A stretch of DNA of 64,000 nt from Anaerocolumna xylanovorans DSM 12503 (GTDB lineage Bacteria > Bacillota > Clostridia > Lachnospirales > Lachnospiraceae). Positions 7,955 to 16,206 of the stretch are shown piece by piece. The notes beneath the pieces were generated by a model that had not been told where the DNA came from, did not search any database, and saw only the letters and a program-made list of their open reading frames with translations. Position 1 is the stretch's first letter. Each line of letters begins with the position of its first letter. Position numbers and translations under genes: made by a program. The stretch covers positions 1 through 64,000 of the forward strand of contig NZ_FRFD01000003.1 in the NCBI RefSeq assembly GCF_900143645.1, in the 5' to 3' direction.

Positions 7955-8875
7955 ATGTTATTTTCATATAATACGGATATCTTGCCTAAGGTAAGAATGA
8001 TAGGGAAAATTAATTATATCAATCCTTGGATACATTTTGAAAGAATCTCGAATGAATTTATCTTATATTTTATTCGGGAGGGCGAGATGTATCTGGAGGA
8101 GAATAAAATCCAGTACCATTTAAAGAAAGGCGATTATTTCCTTCTGGAACCGGATTTATGCCATAAGGGGTATAAGGAAGCTCCCTGCAGTTACTATTAT
8201 GTGCATTTTAAACATCCAGACCTTAATAGGGTTGACCCCAAATCAGAAGAACAGGCAATTACCGGCATTATCGAAAAGAGGAAGACCTCACTTCTTAGCT
8301 ATAATTTAGATGAGTCGGACCCAACCGATCCTTATGCAATAATAAATAAGAGTGACAGCATAGCAGATTATCAGGATTACAAAGGTGTTTTGAATATTGC
8401 TGTCAGCATTTATAACCGAAGAGAAGAACACTATAAACGTCTGTCATCGGTAGAATTTCACCGGTTTTTAATGAAAATCGCCCATGAATTCGTTCTGAAT
8501 AATGTAACACATACTGCGGGCACGGCAATAAAAAAATCCATTCTGAAGGTGGATGGAATATTAAATTATTTAAACAGTAATTATATGAATAAAATCTCCA
8601 GTAATCAGATTGAAGAACTGTATGAAGTGAATTTCGATTATATTAATCGGGTGTTCTCGGAACAAACCGGGCATACGATATTTCAATATTTAAACTCAAT
8701 AAGAATTAACCATGCCAAAGAATTAATCAGTACAACGAATCTTAACTTTAATGAAATTGCGTATCTTACCGGAATTGAGGACCAGTATTATTTTTCTAAA
8801 ATCTTTAAAAAATATTGCGGAATAACACCTACCCAATATTATGAAACTATGAAAAGTAAAACGATAAATCAGTGA
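7955..8875 (+). CDS. AraC family transcriptional regulator
   Basis: A 306-residue regulator with an N-terminal cupin-like sugar-sensing domain (LKKGDYFLLEPDLCH near residue 54) and a C-terminal pair of helix-turn-helix motifs (about 200-300; second helix region FNEIAYLTGIEDQYYFSKIF). It lies 16 nt after the GH66 gene with GTGGAGG ahead of it and is probably the last gene of the operon. It likely activates the transporter operon when an alpha-glucan oligosaccharide is bound. The ligand is inferred from neighbours. Confidence 0.9.
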   Translation: MLFSYNTDILPKVRMIGKINYINPWIHFERISNEFILYFIREGEMYLEENKIQYHLKKGDYFLLEPDLCHKGYKEAPCSYYYVHFKHPDLNRVDPKSEEQAITGIIEKRKTSLLSYNLDESDPTDPYAIINKSDSIADYQDYKGVLNIAVSIYNRREEHYKRLSSVEFHRFLMKIAHEFVLNNVTHTAGTAIKKSILKVDGILNYLNSNYMNKISSNQIEELYEVNFDYINRVFSEQTGHTIFQYLNSIRINHAKELISTTNLNFNEIAYLTGIEDQYYFSKIFKKYCGITPTQYYETMKSKTINQ

Positions 8876-8949
8876 CAGTTTTGCTGAGTAAACATCAATA
8901 AGAAGAAAGAGATTGACAAATATTTTAATGGTCTTGACTTTCTTAACCA

Positions 8950-8980
8950 TTGAACATTTTATTTCTATTAATGGTATAAT
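8950..8980 (+). promoter_or_regulatory. Candidate promoter with flanking inverted repeats
   Basis: TTGAAC at 8950-8955 and TATAAT at 8975-8980, a 19-bp spacer, 42 nt before the nitroreductase start. TTAACCATT (8943-8951) and AATGGT (8970-8975) are inverted, and GTTTAAACGGTTAAA follows, so a repressor may bind here. The -35 is weak and the assignment tentative. Confidence 0.35.
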
Positions 8981-9021
8981 TGTTTAAACGGTTAAAGCTA
9001 TAATTCTATGGAGGAAGAAAG

Positions 9022-9678
9022 TTGGATATTATAAAAGCAATGGAAGTGAGACATTCGGTCAGGCAGTATCTGGATAGGAAAATACCAGGAGATATCATTG
9101 AAGAACTAAAGAAAGAAATTGAAATCTGTAATCAGGAAGCCGGACTTCACATTCAGCTTGTTACGGATGAAAAAGATGCTTTCAGCGGAATGATGGCACA
9201 CTATGGAAAGTTTGATGGAGTTCAAAATTATATAGCACTGATAGGAACAAAGGGAAAAAAGCTGGATGAAACGATTGGATATTATGGTGAACGAATTGTA
9301 TTAAAAGCACAGCAGTTAGGGTTGGATACCTGTTGGGTGGCTATGACATTCAGTAAAAGAAAGTGCAGGGTAAAGATAAACAAGGGAGAAAAAATGGTGT
9401 GTGTTCTTTCTCTTGGCTATGGAAAAACACAAGGGATTTCTCATAAAAGTAAAGATATCAGGGAATTATGTGATTTTGAAGGGGATATGCCTGACTGGTT
9501 CAAAAGAGGGATGGAAGCTGCAGTACTTGCACCTACCGCAATGAATCAGCAGAAGTTTATGATTTCCTTGAAGAATGATACAGTCAGTGCAAAGAAAACA
9601 GGCGGTTTTTATTCCAATGTTGATCTTGGGATTGTGAAGTATCATTTTGAAATTGGGTCTGGAAGAGGATTAATTTAA
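9022..9678 (+). CDS. Nitroreductase family protein (TM1586 type)
   Basis: A 218-residue flavin-dependent oxidoreductase of the nitroreductase fold. The N-terminus MDIIKAMEVRHSVRQYL carries the RHSVRQY FMN-binding signature, and APTAMNQQKF (about residues 173-182) is the C-terminal FMN contact. The duplicated layout and length fit the TM1586 subgroup. It starts at TTG 9022 with GGAGGAA at 9010-9016; no ATG gives a better start. It stands alone between the sugar operon and a bidirectional terminator. Substrate unknown. Confidence 0.88.
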   Translation: MDIIKAMEVRHSVRQYLDRKIPGDIIEELKKEIEICNQEAGLHIQLVTDEKDAFSGMMAHYGKFDGVQNYIALIGTKGKKLDETIGYYGERIVLKAQQLGLDTCWVAMTFSKRKCRVKINKGEKMVCVLSLGYGKTQGISHKSKDIRELCDFEGDMPDWFKRGMEAAVLAPTAMNQQKFMISLKNDTVSAKKTGGFYSNVDLGIVKYHFEIGSGRGLI

Positions 9679-9745
9679 CGTAGGAAGAAAAAAGCAGGGT
9701 AAAGCTTGTGCTTACCTTAATAATATTATAGATATCAACAAATAG

Positions 9746-9784
9746 AAAAGTGTCAGAACCTTTGTATGGGGTTCTGACACTTTT
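9746..9784. terminator. Bidirectional terminator
   Basis: Perfect 15-bp stem AAAAGTGTCAGAACC / GGTTCTGACACTTTT with an 8-nt loop. The A run on one side and T run on the other serve both the nitroreductase (plus) and the metal transporter operon (minus). Confidence 0.9.
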
Positions 9785-9797
9785 CTGCCTGAAGGTT

Positions 9798-10916
9798 TTA
9801 ATCTGAAAACAGAGCCTTGTATTCGGAAATGCTCACGGTCCTCCCTTTATCTGTTAACTTAATGACTTCCGCTTCAAGGACAATATTTTCTTCCTTTAAC
9901 AGCAGCCTGATAATCTTATCTGTAAAAGCCTTATCCCAGTGAAAATGGTTTGCCAATGTATGAACACCGGCTTCCTGGGCTTCTTCATCACTTCCTTCAT
10001 GATTATATAAATGAAACAGAAGTGTTTTTTTGCTGAAGTCTAATTTCTGTCTGCTGCGCCTTTTTAAGGAACTTACCAATCCTCTGCGGGGAGCAGTTAT
10101 GAACACTATGAAGAATACAAGCCCTGTCATTACTGCCATGCTGCCGGATATAGAAACATCAAAGAATACTGCCAGGTAAAAGCCAAGGATACCATTTACA
10201 GCTCCTATCATTGCACTAAGTATCAGCATATGCTTCAAATTATCCGTCAACAGATAGGCTGTAACAGGCGGGCCAATCATAAAAGCAACTACCAGTACGG
10301 AACCGACTGCTTCAAAAGCGCCTACTGTTGTCATGGAGACAAGCATCATAAGTCCATAATGGATAAGAGCGGGAGAGAATCCAAGAACGGCAGCCAGCAT
10401 TGGATCAAAGGTCACGACTTTTAATTCTTTAAAAAAGGTGATAATAAATGCAAGGTTGATAATTAATAAAGCCAGGGTACTATAAATTGCTTTTGCACCG
10501 ATATCGTACCCGAATACCACCATACGGTTAAAAGGAGCGAAGGCAAGTTCGCCAAGCAGGACAGAATCCGTATCAAGATGGACGGAGCCGGCATATCTGG
10601 TTATCAATATAATTGCAATGGAAAATAGAAATGGAAATACAATACCGATGGCGGCATCTTCCGAAAGCAGCTTCGTCCGGTTTAAGGTTTCCGTAAGCCA
10701 TACAGTTGCCAGGCCTATTAAGGCGGCACCAAGTATCAGGAACGGAGAGGATAGATCATGGGTCAGGAAAAAGGCAAGGACAATACCCAAAAGAATAGTG
10801 TGGGTAATGGAGTCCGACATCATTGACATTTTCCGCAAAACCAGGAATACGCCAGGCAGAGAGCAGGCTACGGCAACAATTACAGCAATCAGCTGGATTT
10901 CAAATTGTGGGGACAT
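9798..10916 (-). CDS. Mn/Zn ABC permease with C-terminal winged-helix domain
   Basis: A 372-residue ABC-3 family permease with about eight to nine membrane segments in the first 265 residues (VIVAVACSLPGVFLVLRK at the start). It is about 80 residues longer than ordinary MntB/ZnuB permeases; the tail (LLFHLYNHEGSDEEA to LTDKGRTVSISEYKALF) is soluble and resembles the DtxR/MntR-type winged helix seen on some metal permeases. The start at 10916 is chosen because AAGGAGGTGA lies 8 nt upstream; it overlaps the other permease by 17 nt. It pairs with that permease in metal uptake. Confidence 0.88.
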   Translation of the reverse strand: MSPQFEIQLIAVIVAVACSLPGVFLVLRKMSMMSDSITHTILLGIVLAFFLTHDLSSPFLILGAALIGLATVWLTETLNRTKLLSEDAAIGIVFPFLFSIAIILITRYAGSVHLDTDSVLLGELAFAPFNRMVVFGYDIGAKAIYSTLALLIINLAFIITFFKELKVVTFDPMLAAVLGFSPALIHYGLMMLVSMTTVGAFEAVGSVLVVAFMIGPPVTAYLLTDNLKHMLILSAMIGAVNGILGFYLAVFFDVSISGSMAVMTGLVFFIVFITAPRRGLVSSLKRRSRQKLDFSKKTLLFHLYNHEGSDEEAQEAGVHTLANHFHWDKAFTDKIIRLLLKEENIVLEAEVIKLTDKGRTVSISEYKALFSD

Positions 10917-11823
10917 CAGGCTCACCTCCTTCATTTTGTAAAAGCTGTTTCAGGTTTCTTCTGTGTATTACTTTCTGGAGAATACCTCTTCCCGGTGCAA
11001 ACAGTACACTGAATATAACAAAGCAGCTGATAAAAACTACAATGGCAGGTCCGGTAGGAAGCTTTGCCGTAAGGGAACTGGCGGCCGTGCCTAAAATACC
11101 GGATATTCCACCGAAGAGAGCGGAAAGGACTGCCATAATCCAAAATTTATTGGTCCATTGCCTTGCCGCAACAGCGGGGGCAATCAACATAGCACTCATA
11201 AGAATAACGCCTACGGTCTGCAACCCGATAATAATTGTCATGACAATCATAAAAGATAATAACAGGTTTAATTTATGTGCTGGGAAACCAAGACTCCTGG
11301 CATATTCCGAATCAAAGATAAAAAGCTTAAATTCTTTCCAGAATAAAAGAATCAGGGTAAGCAGTACTACACCGCAGATTACCATAAAATAAACATCTTT
11401 TTGCAGTAAGGTGGATGCCTGCCCGAAGATAAACCGCTTTAATCCCGCCTGATTGGAGTTGGGAATCTTCTGCACATAGGTCAGGAGCACAAGACCGGCT
11501 CCAAAAAATACCGACATGACGAGGGCAAGGGCGCTGTCAAATTTAATCCGTGTGTGCTTTACAATACTGATTATGAATAAAGTGGCAATAAGCCCTGAAA
11601 GCAATGCTCCGAGAAGAAGTACCTCTGTATCCTTGGAACCGGTCAGTACAAATGCCATTACGACCCCGGGAAGTGCCGCATGGGATACTCCGTCCCCAAG
11701 AAGGCTCTGTTTGCGAAGCACGGCAAAGCTTCCTAAAACACCGCTGATTAATCCCAGGATGGCAGAACCCAGGGCGACTGTCTGAAAGGTATAGTCTTTT
11801 AGCAGATAAATAAGATTTTCCAT
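10900..11823 (-). CDS. Mn/Zn ABC transporter permease
   Basis: A 307-residue ABC-3 family integral membrane protein with eight or nine predicted segments, including FAVLRKQSLLGDGVSHAALPG (about residues 33-53), the conserved loop of this family. No extra domain. It lies 15 nt after the ATPase gene and overlaps the next permease gene, giving the order binding protein, ATPase, permease, permease, as in Treponema troABCD or Bacillus mntABCD. Confidence 0.92.
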   Translation of the reverse strand: MENLIYLLKDYTFQTVALGSAILGLISGVLGSFAVLRKQSLLGDGVSHAALPGVVMAFVLTGSKDTEVLLLGALLSGLIATLFIISIVKHTRIKFDSALALVMSVFFGAGLVLLTYVQKIPNSNQAGLKRFIFGQASTLLQKDVYFMVICGVVLLTLILLFWKEFKLFIFDSEYARSLGFPAHKLNLLLSFMIVMTIIIGLQTVGVILMSAMLIAPAVAARQWTNKFWIMAVLSALFGGISGILGTAASSLTAKLPTGPAIVVFISCFVIFSVLFAPGRGILQKVIHRRNLKQLLQNEGGEPDVPTI

Positions 11824-11838
11824 AAGAATCCTTCCTCC

Positions 11839-12597
11839 CTAAACCACACTCTTTAATAAGTTACAGGTACTGCGGTAAGCCTTTTTCAGGTTCTGTTCGT
11901 GGAAAACTTCTTCCACCGGTCCGCTGGCAATTACTTTGATATTGATCAGAGTGACCCAGTCAAAATATTCCGGAACGGTCTGTAAATCATGATGTACCAC
12001 CACTACGGTTTTACCGGATTCCTTTAGTTCTTTTAATAATATTACAATAGCTTTTTCCGTCTGGACATCGACGCCTTTAAAGGGTTCATCCATAAAGTAG
12101 ATATCGGCAGTCTGCATTAAGGCTCTTGCCAAAAAGACTCTTTGCTGCTGACCGCCGGACAACTGGCTGATTTGACGTGAAGCGTAATCCTCCATGCCGA
12201 CTTTTCGTAAACTTTGCATCGCTGCCTCCCTGTCTATTTTACCGGGGCGTTTTATGAATCCCAGCCTGCCATAACACCCCATAAGTACAATATCCAGTAC
12301 AGTTGCGGGGAAATCCCAGTCTACGCTGCCGCTTTGGGGAACATAGGCGACCTTATTCTTTAATTTACGAAGACTGTTGTCTGTTTCCTGGAAGAAACGT
12401 ACTGTTCCCGATACCGGAACTAAAAGTCCCAGCATAGCTTTTAATAGTGTAGTTTTACCGGCTCCGTTGGGACCTATGACTGCCATTAATTTACCCCGGG
12501 GAATATCTAAATCAATATCCCATAGAACCGGTTTTGCATCATAAGCAACGGTTAAATCCTCTATTTGAACGGCATAATCTGATTTGTTTAATTCCAT
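11839..12597 (-). CDS. Mn/Zn ABC transporter ATP-binding protein
   Basis: An ABC ATPase with Walker A GPNGAGKTT, Q-loop VPQSG, signature LSGGQQQR and Walker B DIYFMDEP, followed by the H-loop VHHD. The sequence fits the MntB/ZnuC group that powers Mn or Zn import. An ATG two codons further upstream (12603) is possible, but GGAGGG is 8 nt from 12597 and only 2 nt from 12603. It lies between the binding-protein gene and the two permease genes on the minus strand. Confidence 0.92.
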   Translation of the reverse strand: MELNKSDYAVQIEDLTVAYDAKPVLWDIDLDIPRGKLMAVIGPNGAGKTTLLKAMLGLLVPVSGTVRFFQETDNSLRKLKNKVAYVPQSGSVDWDFPATVLDIVLMGCYGRLGFIKRPGKIDREAAMQSLRKVGMEDYASRQISQLSGGQQQRVFLARALMQTADIYFMDEPFKGVDVQTEKAIVILLKELKESGKTVVVVHHDLQTVPEYFDWVTLINIKVIASGPVEEVFHEQNLKKAYRSTCNLLKSVV

Positions 12598-12626
12598 ATG
12601 CATAACCCTCCTTTATATTGTGAACT

Positions 12627-13559
12627 TTATTTTAAAGCTTTTACAATAGTATCAATATTAGCTCTTACGGTCAGAATGTAGGTTTCGGCACCAGAGTCTT
12701 TACCGCCTAAGGAATCGGAGTAAAGTTCTCCTCCTATACTGACATCAAAACCCTTTGCCTTGACTGCAGCCTGTAAGGCTTCAATAGTTTTAGGCGGTAC
12801 GGAAGATTCCACGAATATTGCTTTTATTTTGCGTTCGGTAATAAAACCGGCTAAACTGCTGACATCAGCAGTCCCAGCTTCGGCATCGGTACTGATACCC
12901 TGTAATCCTTTTACTTCAAAACCGTAAGCTCTGCCGAAATAATTAAAGGCATCGTGGGCTGTTATCAGGACCCTTTGTTCCTTAGGGATTTCATTAACCT
13001 TATCTTTGATGTAGGTGTCCAGATCATCCAATTCTACCAGATACTCCTCAAGGTTATTGGCGTAATCCTCCCCATGGGGCGGATCAGCTGCAGATAATTT
13101 ATCGGCCACGGTCTTCGCAGCGTCCTTCCAGAGAGAAACGTCAAACCAGATATGGGGATCGTGTATGGAAGTATCATTCTCCCAGGATAACAGATCCTCT
13201 TCATTAAGTCCGTCTTCTATGCATATTACGGTACGGCCTCGGTCCGTGAGGGATTCAAAGATTTCTCCCATTTTGCCTTCCAAATGCAGGCCGTTGTACA
13301 CAACAACATCTGCGTTTTGCATCAATGTAACATCTCCGGCACTTGCCTGATATAGATGGGGATCAATACCGGGCCCCATAAGTCCGTTTACCGTGACATG
13401 TTCTCCGCCGATAATTCCTGAAAGATCAGCCAGCATGGTAGTGGTTGCTACAATGTTTAAAGTATCCGCAGTTTCTTTCGGTTCGGTTTTTTGGCAGCTG
13501 GTTAAGAATAAGACTGCTATAATACTTAAACTGAATAAAATTTTAAAATTTCTAATCAT
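12627..13559 (-). CDS. Metal-binding lipoprotein, TroA/ZnuA family
   Basis: A 310-residue cluster A-I binding protein. Signal peptide ends in FLTSC (lipidated C22). Candidate metal ligands fall at H68 (GIDPHLY), H136 (DPHIWFD), H202 (ITAHDAFNYF) and D282 (ELYSDSLGG). Three histidines plus an aspartate is the TroA/ZnuA set, unlike the Glu-containing Mn-only PsaA set, so Zn or mixed Zn/Mn use is plausible. It is the first gene of the operon, 132 nt downstream of a DtxR-like operator. Confidence 0.92.
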   Translation of the reverse strand: MIRNFKILFSLSIIAVLFLTSCQKTEPKETADTLNIVATTTMLADLSGIIGGEHVTVNGLMGPGIDPHLYQASAGDVTLMQNADVVVYNGLHLEGKMGEIFESLTDRGRTVICIEDGLNEEDLLSWENDTSIHDPHIWFDVSLWKDAAKTVADKLSAADPPHGEDYANNLEEYLVELDDLDTYIKDKVNEIPKEQRVLITAHDAFNYFGRAYGFEVKGLQGISTDAEAGTADVSSLAGFITERKIKAIFVESSVPPKTIEALQAAVKAKGFDVSIGGELYSDSLGGKDSGAETYILTVRANIDTIVKALK

Positions 13560-13690
13560 GAAAATCCTCCATTCATTAAACTGATATAAACATAAGTCTT
13601 AAATTACATATTCTCTTGTGTTAATCTGAACCCTTTATAGGGTTTAATAGTCAGCAGAGGTTTATTGCGTCCCAGCTGATCAAAAGTTCA

Positions 13691-13712
13691 TAATTTAGGC
13701 ATGCCTAAATTA
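13691..13712 (-). promoter_or_regulatory. 22-bp perfect palindrome, DtxR/MntR-type operator
   Basis: TAATTTAGGCA followed by its exact reverse complement. The core TTTAGGCATGCCTAAA resembles operators of the DtxR/MntR/TroR group. It lies upstream of the metal transporter operon, near a TATAAT read on the minus strand at about 13732-13737, so a metal-loaded repressor could block transcription. The regulator gene is not in the window. A half-site (AACCTAAATT) follows at 13725. Confidence 0.75.
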
Positions 13713-13743
13713 ATTTTAATTATAAACCTAAATTATATAAAAT

Positions 13744-13762
13744 GCAAGTGATTATCAATATC
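13744..13762 (-). promoter_or_regulatory. Possible Fur-like box
   Basis: On the minus strand GATATTGATAATCACTTGC agrees with 14 of 19 positions of the Fur consensus GATAATGATAATCATTATC. It lies upstream of the -10 region of the metal operon. The match is weak and the AT content high. Confidence 0.25.
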
Positions 13763-13936
13763 AATTAAAAAATAAAAATACCTTATTGGCAGTCAGGCCA
13801 CTCTGCGTTATTATGTAGCGGTACTAAACGTTGTTAAGTACCTATATGGATATGATGGGACTTTTTAAGAGAATGAACACAAATTTTAAGAAATGACGAG
13901 GAGAAAGAATTATGAGCTTTAGCAATGAAACTAATT

Positions 13937-15097
13937 TCATTTATCTATCCACTTCTCTGCTTTATGGGAAAATGCTAATTTTAAAAGTAGTGGTGTGATG
14001 ACCGTTGTCAGTAAAACAACAAGAATGGTCGGAATAAAGACTTCTTGTGTAATGATGCCGTTCTGTACGCCTATATTGGCAGTTATAATAGCTACTTCAC
14101 CGCGGGAGATCATGCCGATACCAATCTGAAGGGATTCGCTGTGTTTCATTTTGAAAAACCGTGCCGCACAGCCGCAGCCTATTACTTTGCCTGTTACGGC
14201 AACAAGGAACATTACAATTGCAATTAAAAGAACTTTTGCTGTGATTCCATCAAGGGTCACAGATAGCCCGACGCTTGCGAAAAATATCGGCGAGAGAAAT
14301 CCGGATGAAATAGTTTTTATACCACGTTCCAGGTAGTTCCTTCGTTCTGTTCTGGAAAGCAATAATCCAAAAAGGTAAGCTCCGGTTATGGCAGCGATAC
14401 CTAAATGTTCCGCAGTAAATGCAATTAGCAAAGCACTTGCAATTGAGAAAGCTAACTGTGATTTTCCGGAGGAAATCTTAGAAGCAAGTGTGTTTATGTG
14501 TTTAGGCAAATAAATAGCCGCAAGGGTGAAACACAGAAAAAACACCATAATTCCTGCTATGGTAAAAATAACTGATCTACCAGAGCCTTTATCAACAGAT
14601 AACAGAACGGATATTAACATAAGACCCAGGATATCATCGATAACTGCGGCCCCAAGAATGTTTATTCCAACTCTCGAATGCAATTTTCCAAGTTCGTTAA
14701 GTGTTTCTACGGTAATGCTTACGCTTGTGGCAGTAAAGACAATGCCGATAAAAATATTTTCAAGGATATTGCTGTAAAATAGAAAGGCACACAAAGAGCC
14801 AAGAATCAGCGGTACAAAAACGCCCAATACGGCTATTACTGCTGAGGTTTTTCCTGATTTCCTGAATTGGTCAAAATCGGTCTCAAGACCGGCATGGAAC
14901 ATTAGCAGGATTACGCCGATATTGGCTAACAATTTTATATTGTCGTCATATGGAACGGCGTTAAAAACCATAGGTCCCAGAATCACACCTGCCAGTAAAG
15001 CACCCAATACTTCAGGCATTTTAAATTTTTCAATAATCATACCCCCTAATTTGGTTGCTATCAGCACTAATGCAATTGAAAGTAAAGCGTTCTCCAT
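13937..15097 (-). CDS. CPA2 family cation/proton antiporter
   Basis: A 386-residue membrane protein of the KefB/NapA type with about twelve membrane segments. Visible family features are LIATKLGGMIIEKFKMPEVLGALLAG near the start and AAVIDDILGLML in the middle, the latter holding the paired acidic residues of the ion-binding site. It exchanges Na+ or K+ for protons across the membrane. No TrkA-N/RCK domain follows. The start at 15097 is chosen for the GGAGGAG site 6 nt upstream. A terminator-like hairpin in the leader suggests control before translation. Confidence 0.9.
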   Translation of the reverse strand: MENALLSIALVLIATKLGGMIIEKFKMPEVLGALLAGVILGPMVFNAVPYDDNIKLLANIGVILLMFHAGLETDFDQFRKSGKTSAVIAVLGVFVPLILGSLCAFLFYSNILENIFIGIVFTATSVSITVETLNELGKLHSRVGINILGAAVIDDILGLMLISVLLSVDKGSGRSVIFTIAGIMVFFLCFTLAAIYLPKHINTLASKISSGKSQLAFSIASALLIAFTAEHLGIAAITGAYLFGLLLSRTERRNYLERGIKTISSGFLSPIFFASVGLSVTLDGITAKVLLIAIVMFLVAVTGKVIGCGCAARFFKMKHSESLQIGIGMISRGEVAIITANIGVQNGIITQEVFIPTILVVLLTTVITPLLLKLAFSHKAEKWIDK

Positions 15098-15125
15098 CTG
15101 TTTCTCCTCCAAATAAATAAAAAGT

Positions 15126-15149
15126 GGAAAGTCCCTAAAAGGACTTCCC
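15126..15149 (-). terminator. Terminator-like hairpin in the antiporter 5' leader
   Basis: On the minus strand GGGAAGTCC-TTTTAG-GGACTTTCC forms a 9-bp stem followed by ACTTTTTATTT, only 29 nt before the antiporter start codon. A terminator in this position suggests attenuation or a riboswitch controlling the antiporter, or the end of an upstream transcript. I could not match the leader to a known ion riboswitch. Confidence 0.4.
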
Positions 15150-15246
15150 ACCCAAGAAGTTCGTTCTTGAAAACGATATTAAGAAATACCGTCCAACCGA
15201 TTCGTTATCATTATTTTTTGTATTCTACCATAACTTTATATTCCTG

Positions 15247-15375
15247 TCAAATAATTAAGAAGGATATTGGAGGAAATAAGGTTTTCAGCTCTGCCGGTGT
15301 GCCGTTAGCGATTATATGGCCTTTATGGAAAATGGCAATTACATCAGCTATCAAGACCTGCCGTAGTTCATTCCC
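15247..15375 (-). pseudogene. Remnant of an ABC transporter ATPase C-terminus
   Basis: The minus strand encodes ELRQVLIADVIAIFHKG and HIIANGTPAELKTL before a stop, which resembles the region after the H-loop of drug-exporter ABC ATPases (typically DRIAII-KG-IIA-GTPAEL). The Walker and signature motifs are absent; upstream in the same frame the sequence is unrelated. This looks like the decayed tail of a lost exporter gene between the antiporter and the two-component system. Confidence 0.55.
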
Positions 15376-15388
15376 TAAAAGAGTACAT

Positions 15389-15418
15389 TTGCTTTTATTT
15401 CTATGTTTGGCATATAAT
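15389..15418 (+). promoter_or_regulatory. Promoter of the two-component operon
   Basis: TTGCTT at 15389-15394 and TATAAT at 15413-15418 with an 18-bp spacer, 90 nt before the response-regulator start. Confidence 0.5.
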
Positions 15419-15507
15419 ATAATAGAAAGTTCATACTTGCATAAAGAGAGAAGTGAGTATAACGAAAAGGTTAAAAACAATATTACTTTAAGTGGGAGAA
15501 CTTCCAA

Positions 15508-16206
15508 GTGAAAAAAATTCTTGTAATTGATGATGAGATTGCAATCAGGGATCTGATTGAATTGGTGCTAAAAAGAGAAAATTATCAGGTAAAGACTGCT
15601 GAAAACGGTGCTATTGGACTTATGGAGATTGACGCTTTCCATCCGGATTTGGTTTTGCTTGATTTAATGCTGCCTGATTACTCCGGCTACGATCTTTGCA
15701 GGGAAATTGTAAAAAAGTCTACTATTCCCATTATCATGCTATCGGCAAAGAACGAAACCATTGATAAAGTGTTAGGGCTTGAGCTTGGAGCAGAAGATTA
15801 TATGACAAAGCCTTTTGATAATAGAGAACTTATAGCCAGGATCAAAGTTGTACTAAGAAGACATGAACCGAGTGATCAGATTAAAACCGATAAGATGGAA
15901 CCAATTGTATGTGGAGAACTGGAAATTGATCTGGAAACAAAAAGGGTGTTAAAGGAGGGAAATCAAATTTCCCTGACAGCAAAAGAATTTAAGATTCTTG
16001 AAACTCTTTCAAAAAGACCCAAAAAGATTTTTACCAGAGATGAACTCTTGGAAATTGTATGGGGGTACGATTATTTAGGTGACAGCCGGAGTGTTGATAT
16101 GACAATTATGCGGCTTAGAAAGAAATTGGAAGATGATTCTGAGAACCCGAGATATGTAAGGACCATTTATGGATTTGGCTACCAGTTTGGAGGTGACTCT
16201 CTTTGA
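15508..16206 (+). CDS. OmpR/PhoB family response regulator
   Basis: A 232-residue response regulator. The receiver domain (1-120) has the acidic pocket DDE (8-10), phosphoacceptor D52 in LLDLML and the conserved K in MTKPFD. The C-terminal winged helix (about 135-230) ends in RTIYGFGYQF, typical of OmpR-type DNA binding. The start is GTG 15508, with GTGGGAG upstream. It overlaps the sensor kinase gene by TTGA, so the two are translated together. The lipoprotein gene downstream carries a spaced direct repeat in its promoter that could be a target. Confidence 0.93.
   Translation: MKKILVIDDEIAIRDLIELVLKRENYQVKTAENGAIGLMEIDAFHPDLVLLDLMLPDYSGYDLCREIVKKSTIPIIMLSAKNETIDKVLGLELGAEDYMTKPFDNRELIARIKVVLRRHEPSDQIKTDKMEPIVCGELEIDLETKRVLKEGNQISLTAKEFKILETLSKRPKKIFTRDELLEIVWGYDYLGDSRSVDMTIMRLRKKLEDDSENPRYVRTIYGFGYQFGGDSL

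Noticed and set aside
10618..11392. Long plus-strand open frames opposite the metal permease genes
   Set aside because: They are antisense frames of convincing membrane proteins on the minus strand, have no ribosome binding sites and show unlikely composition.
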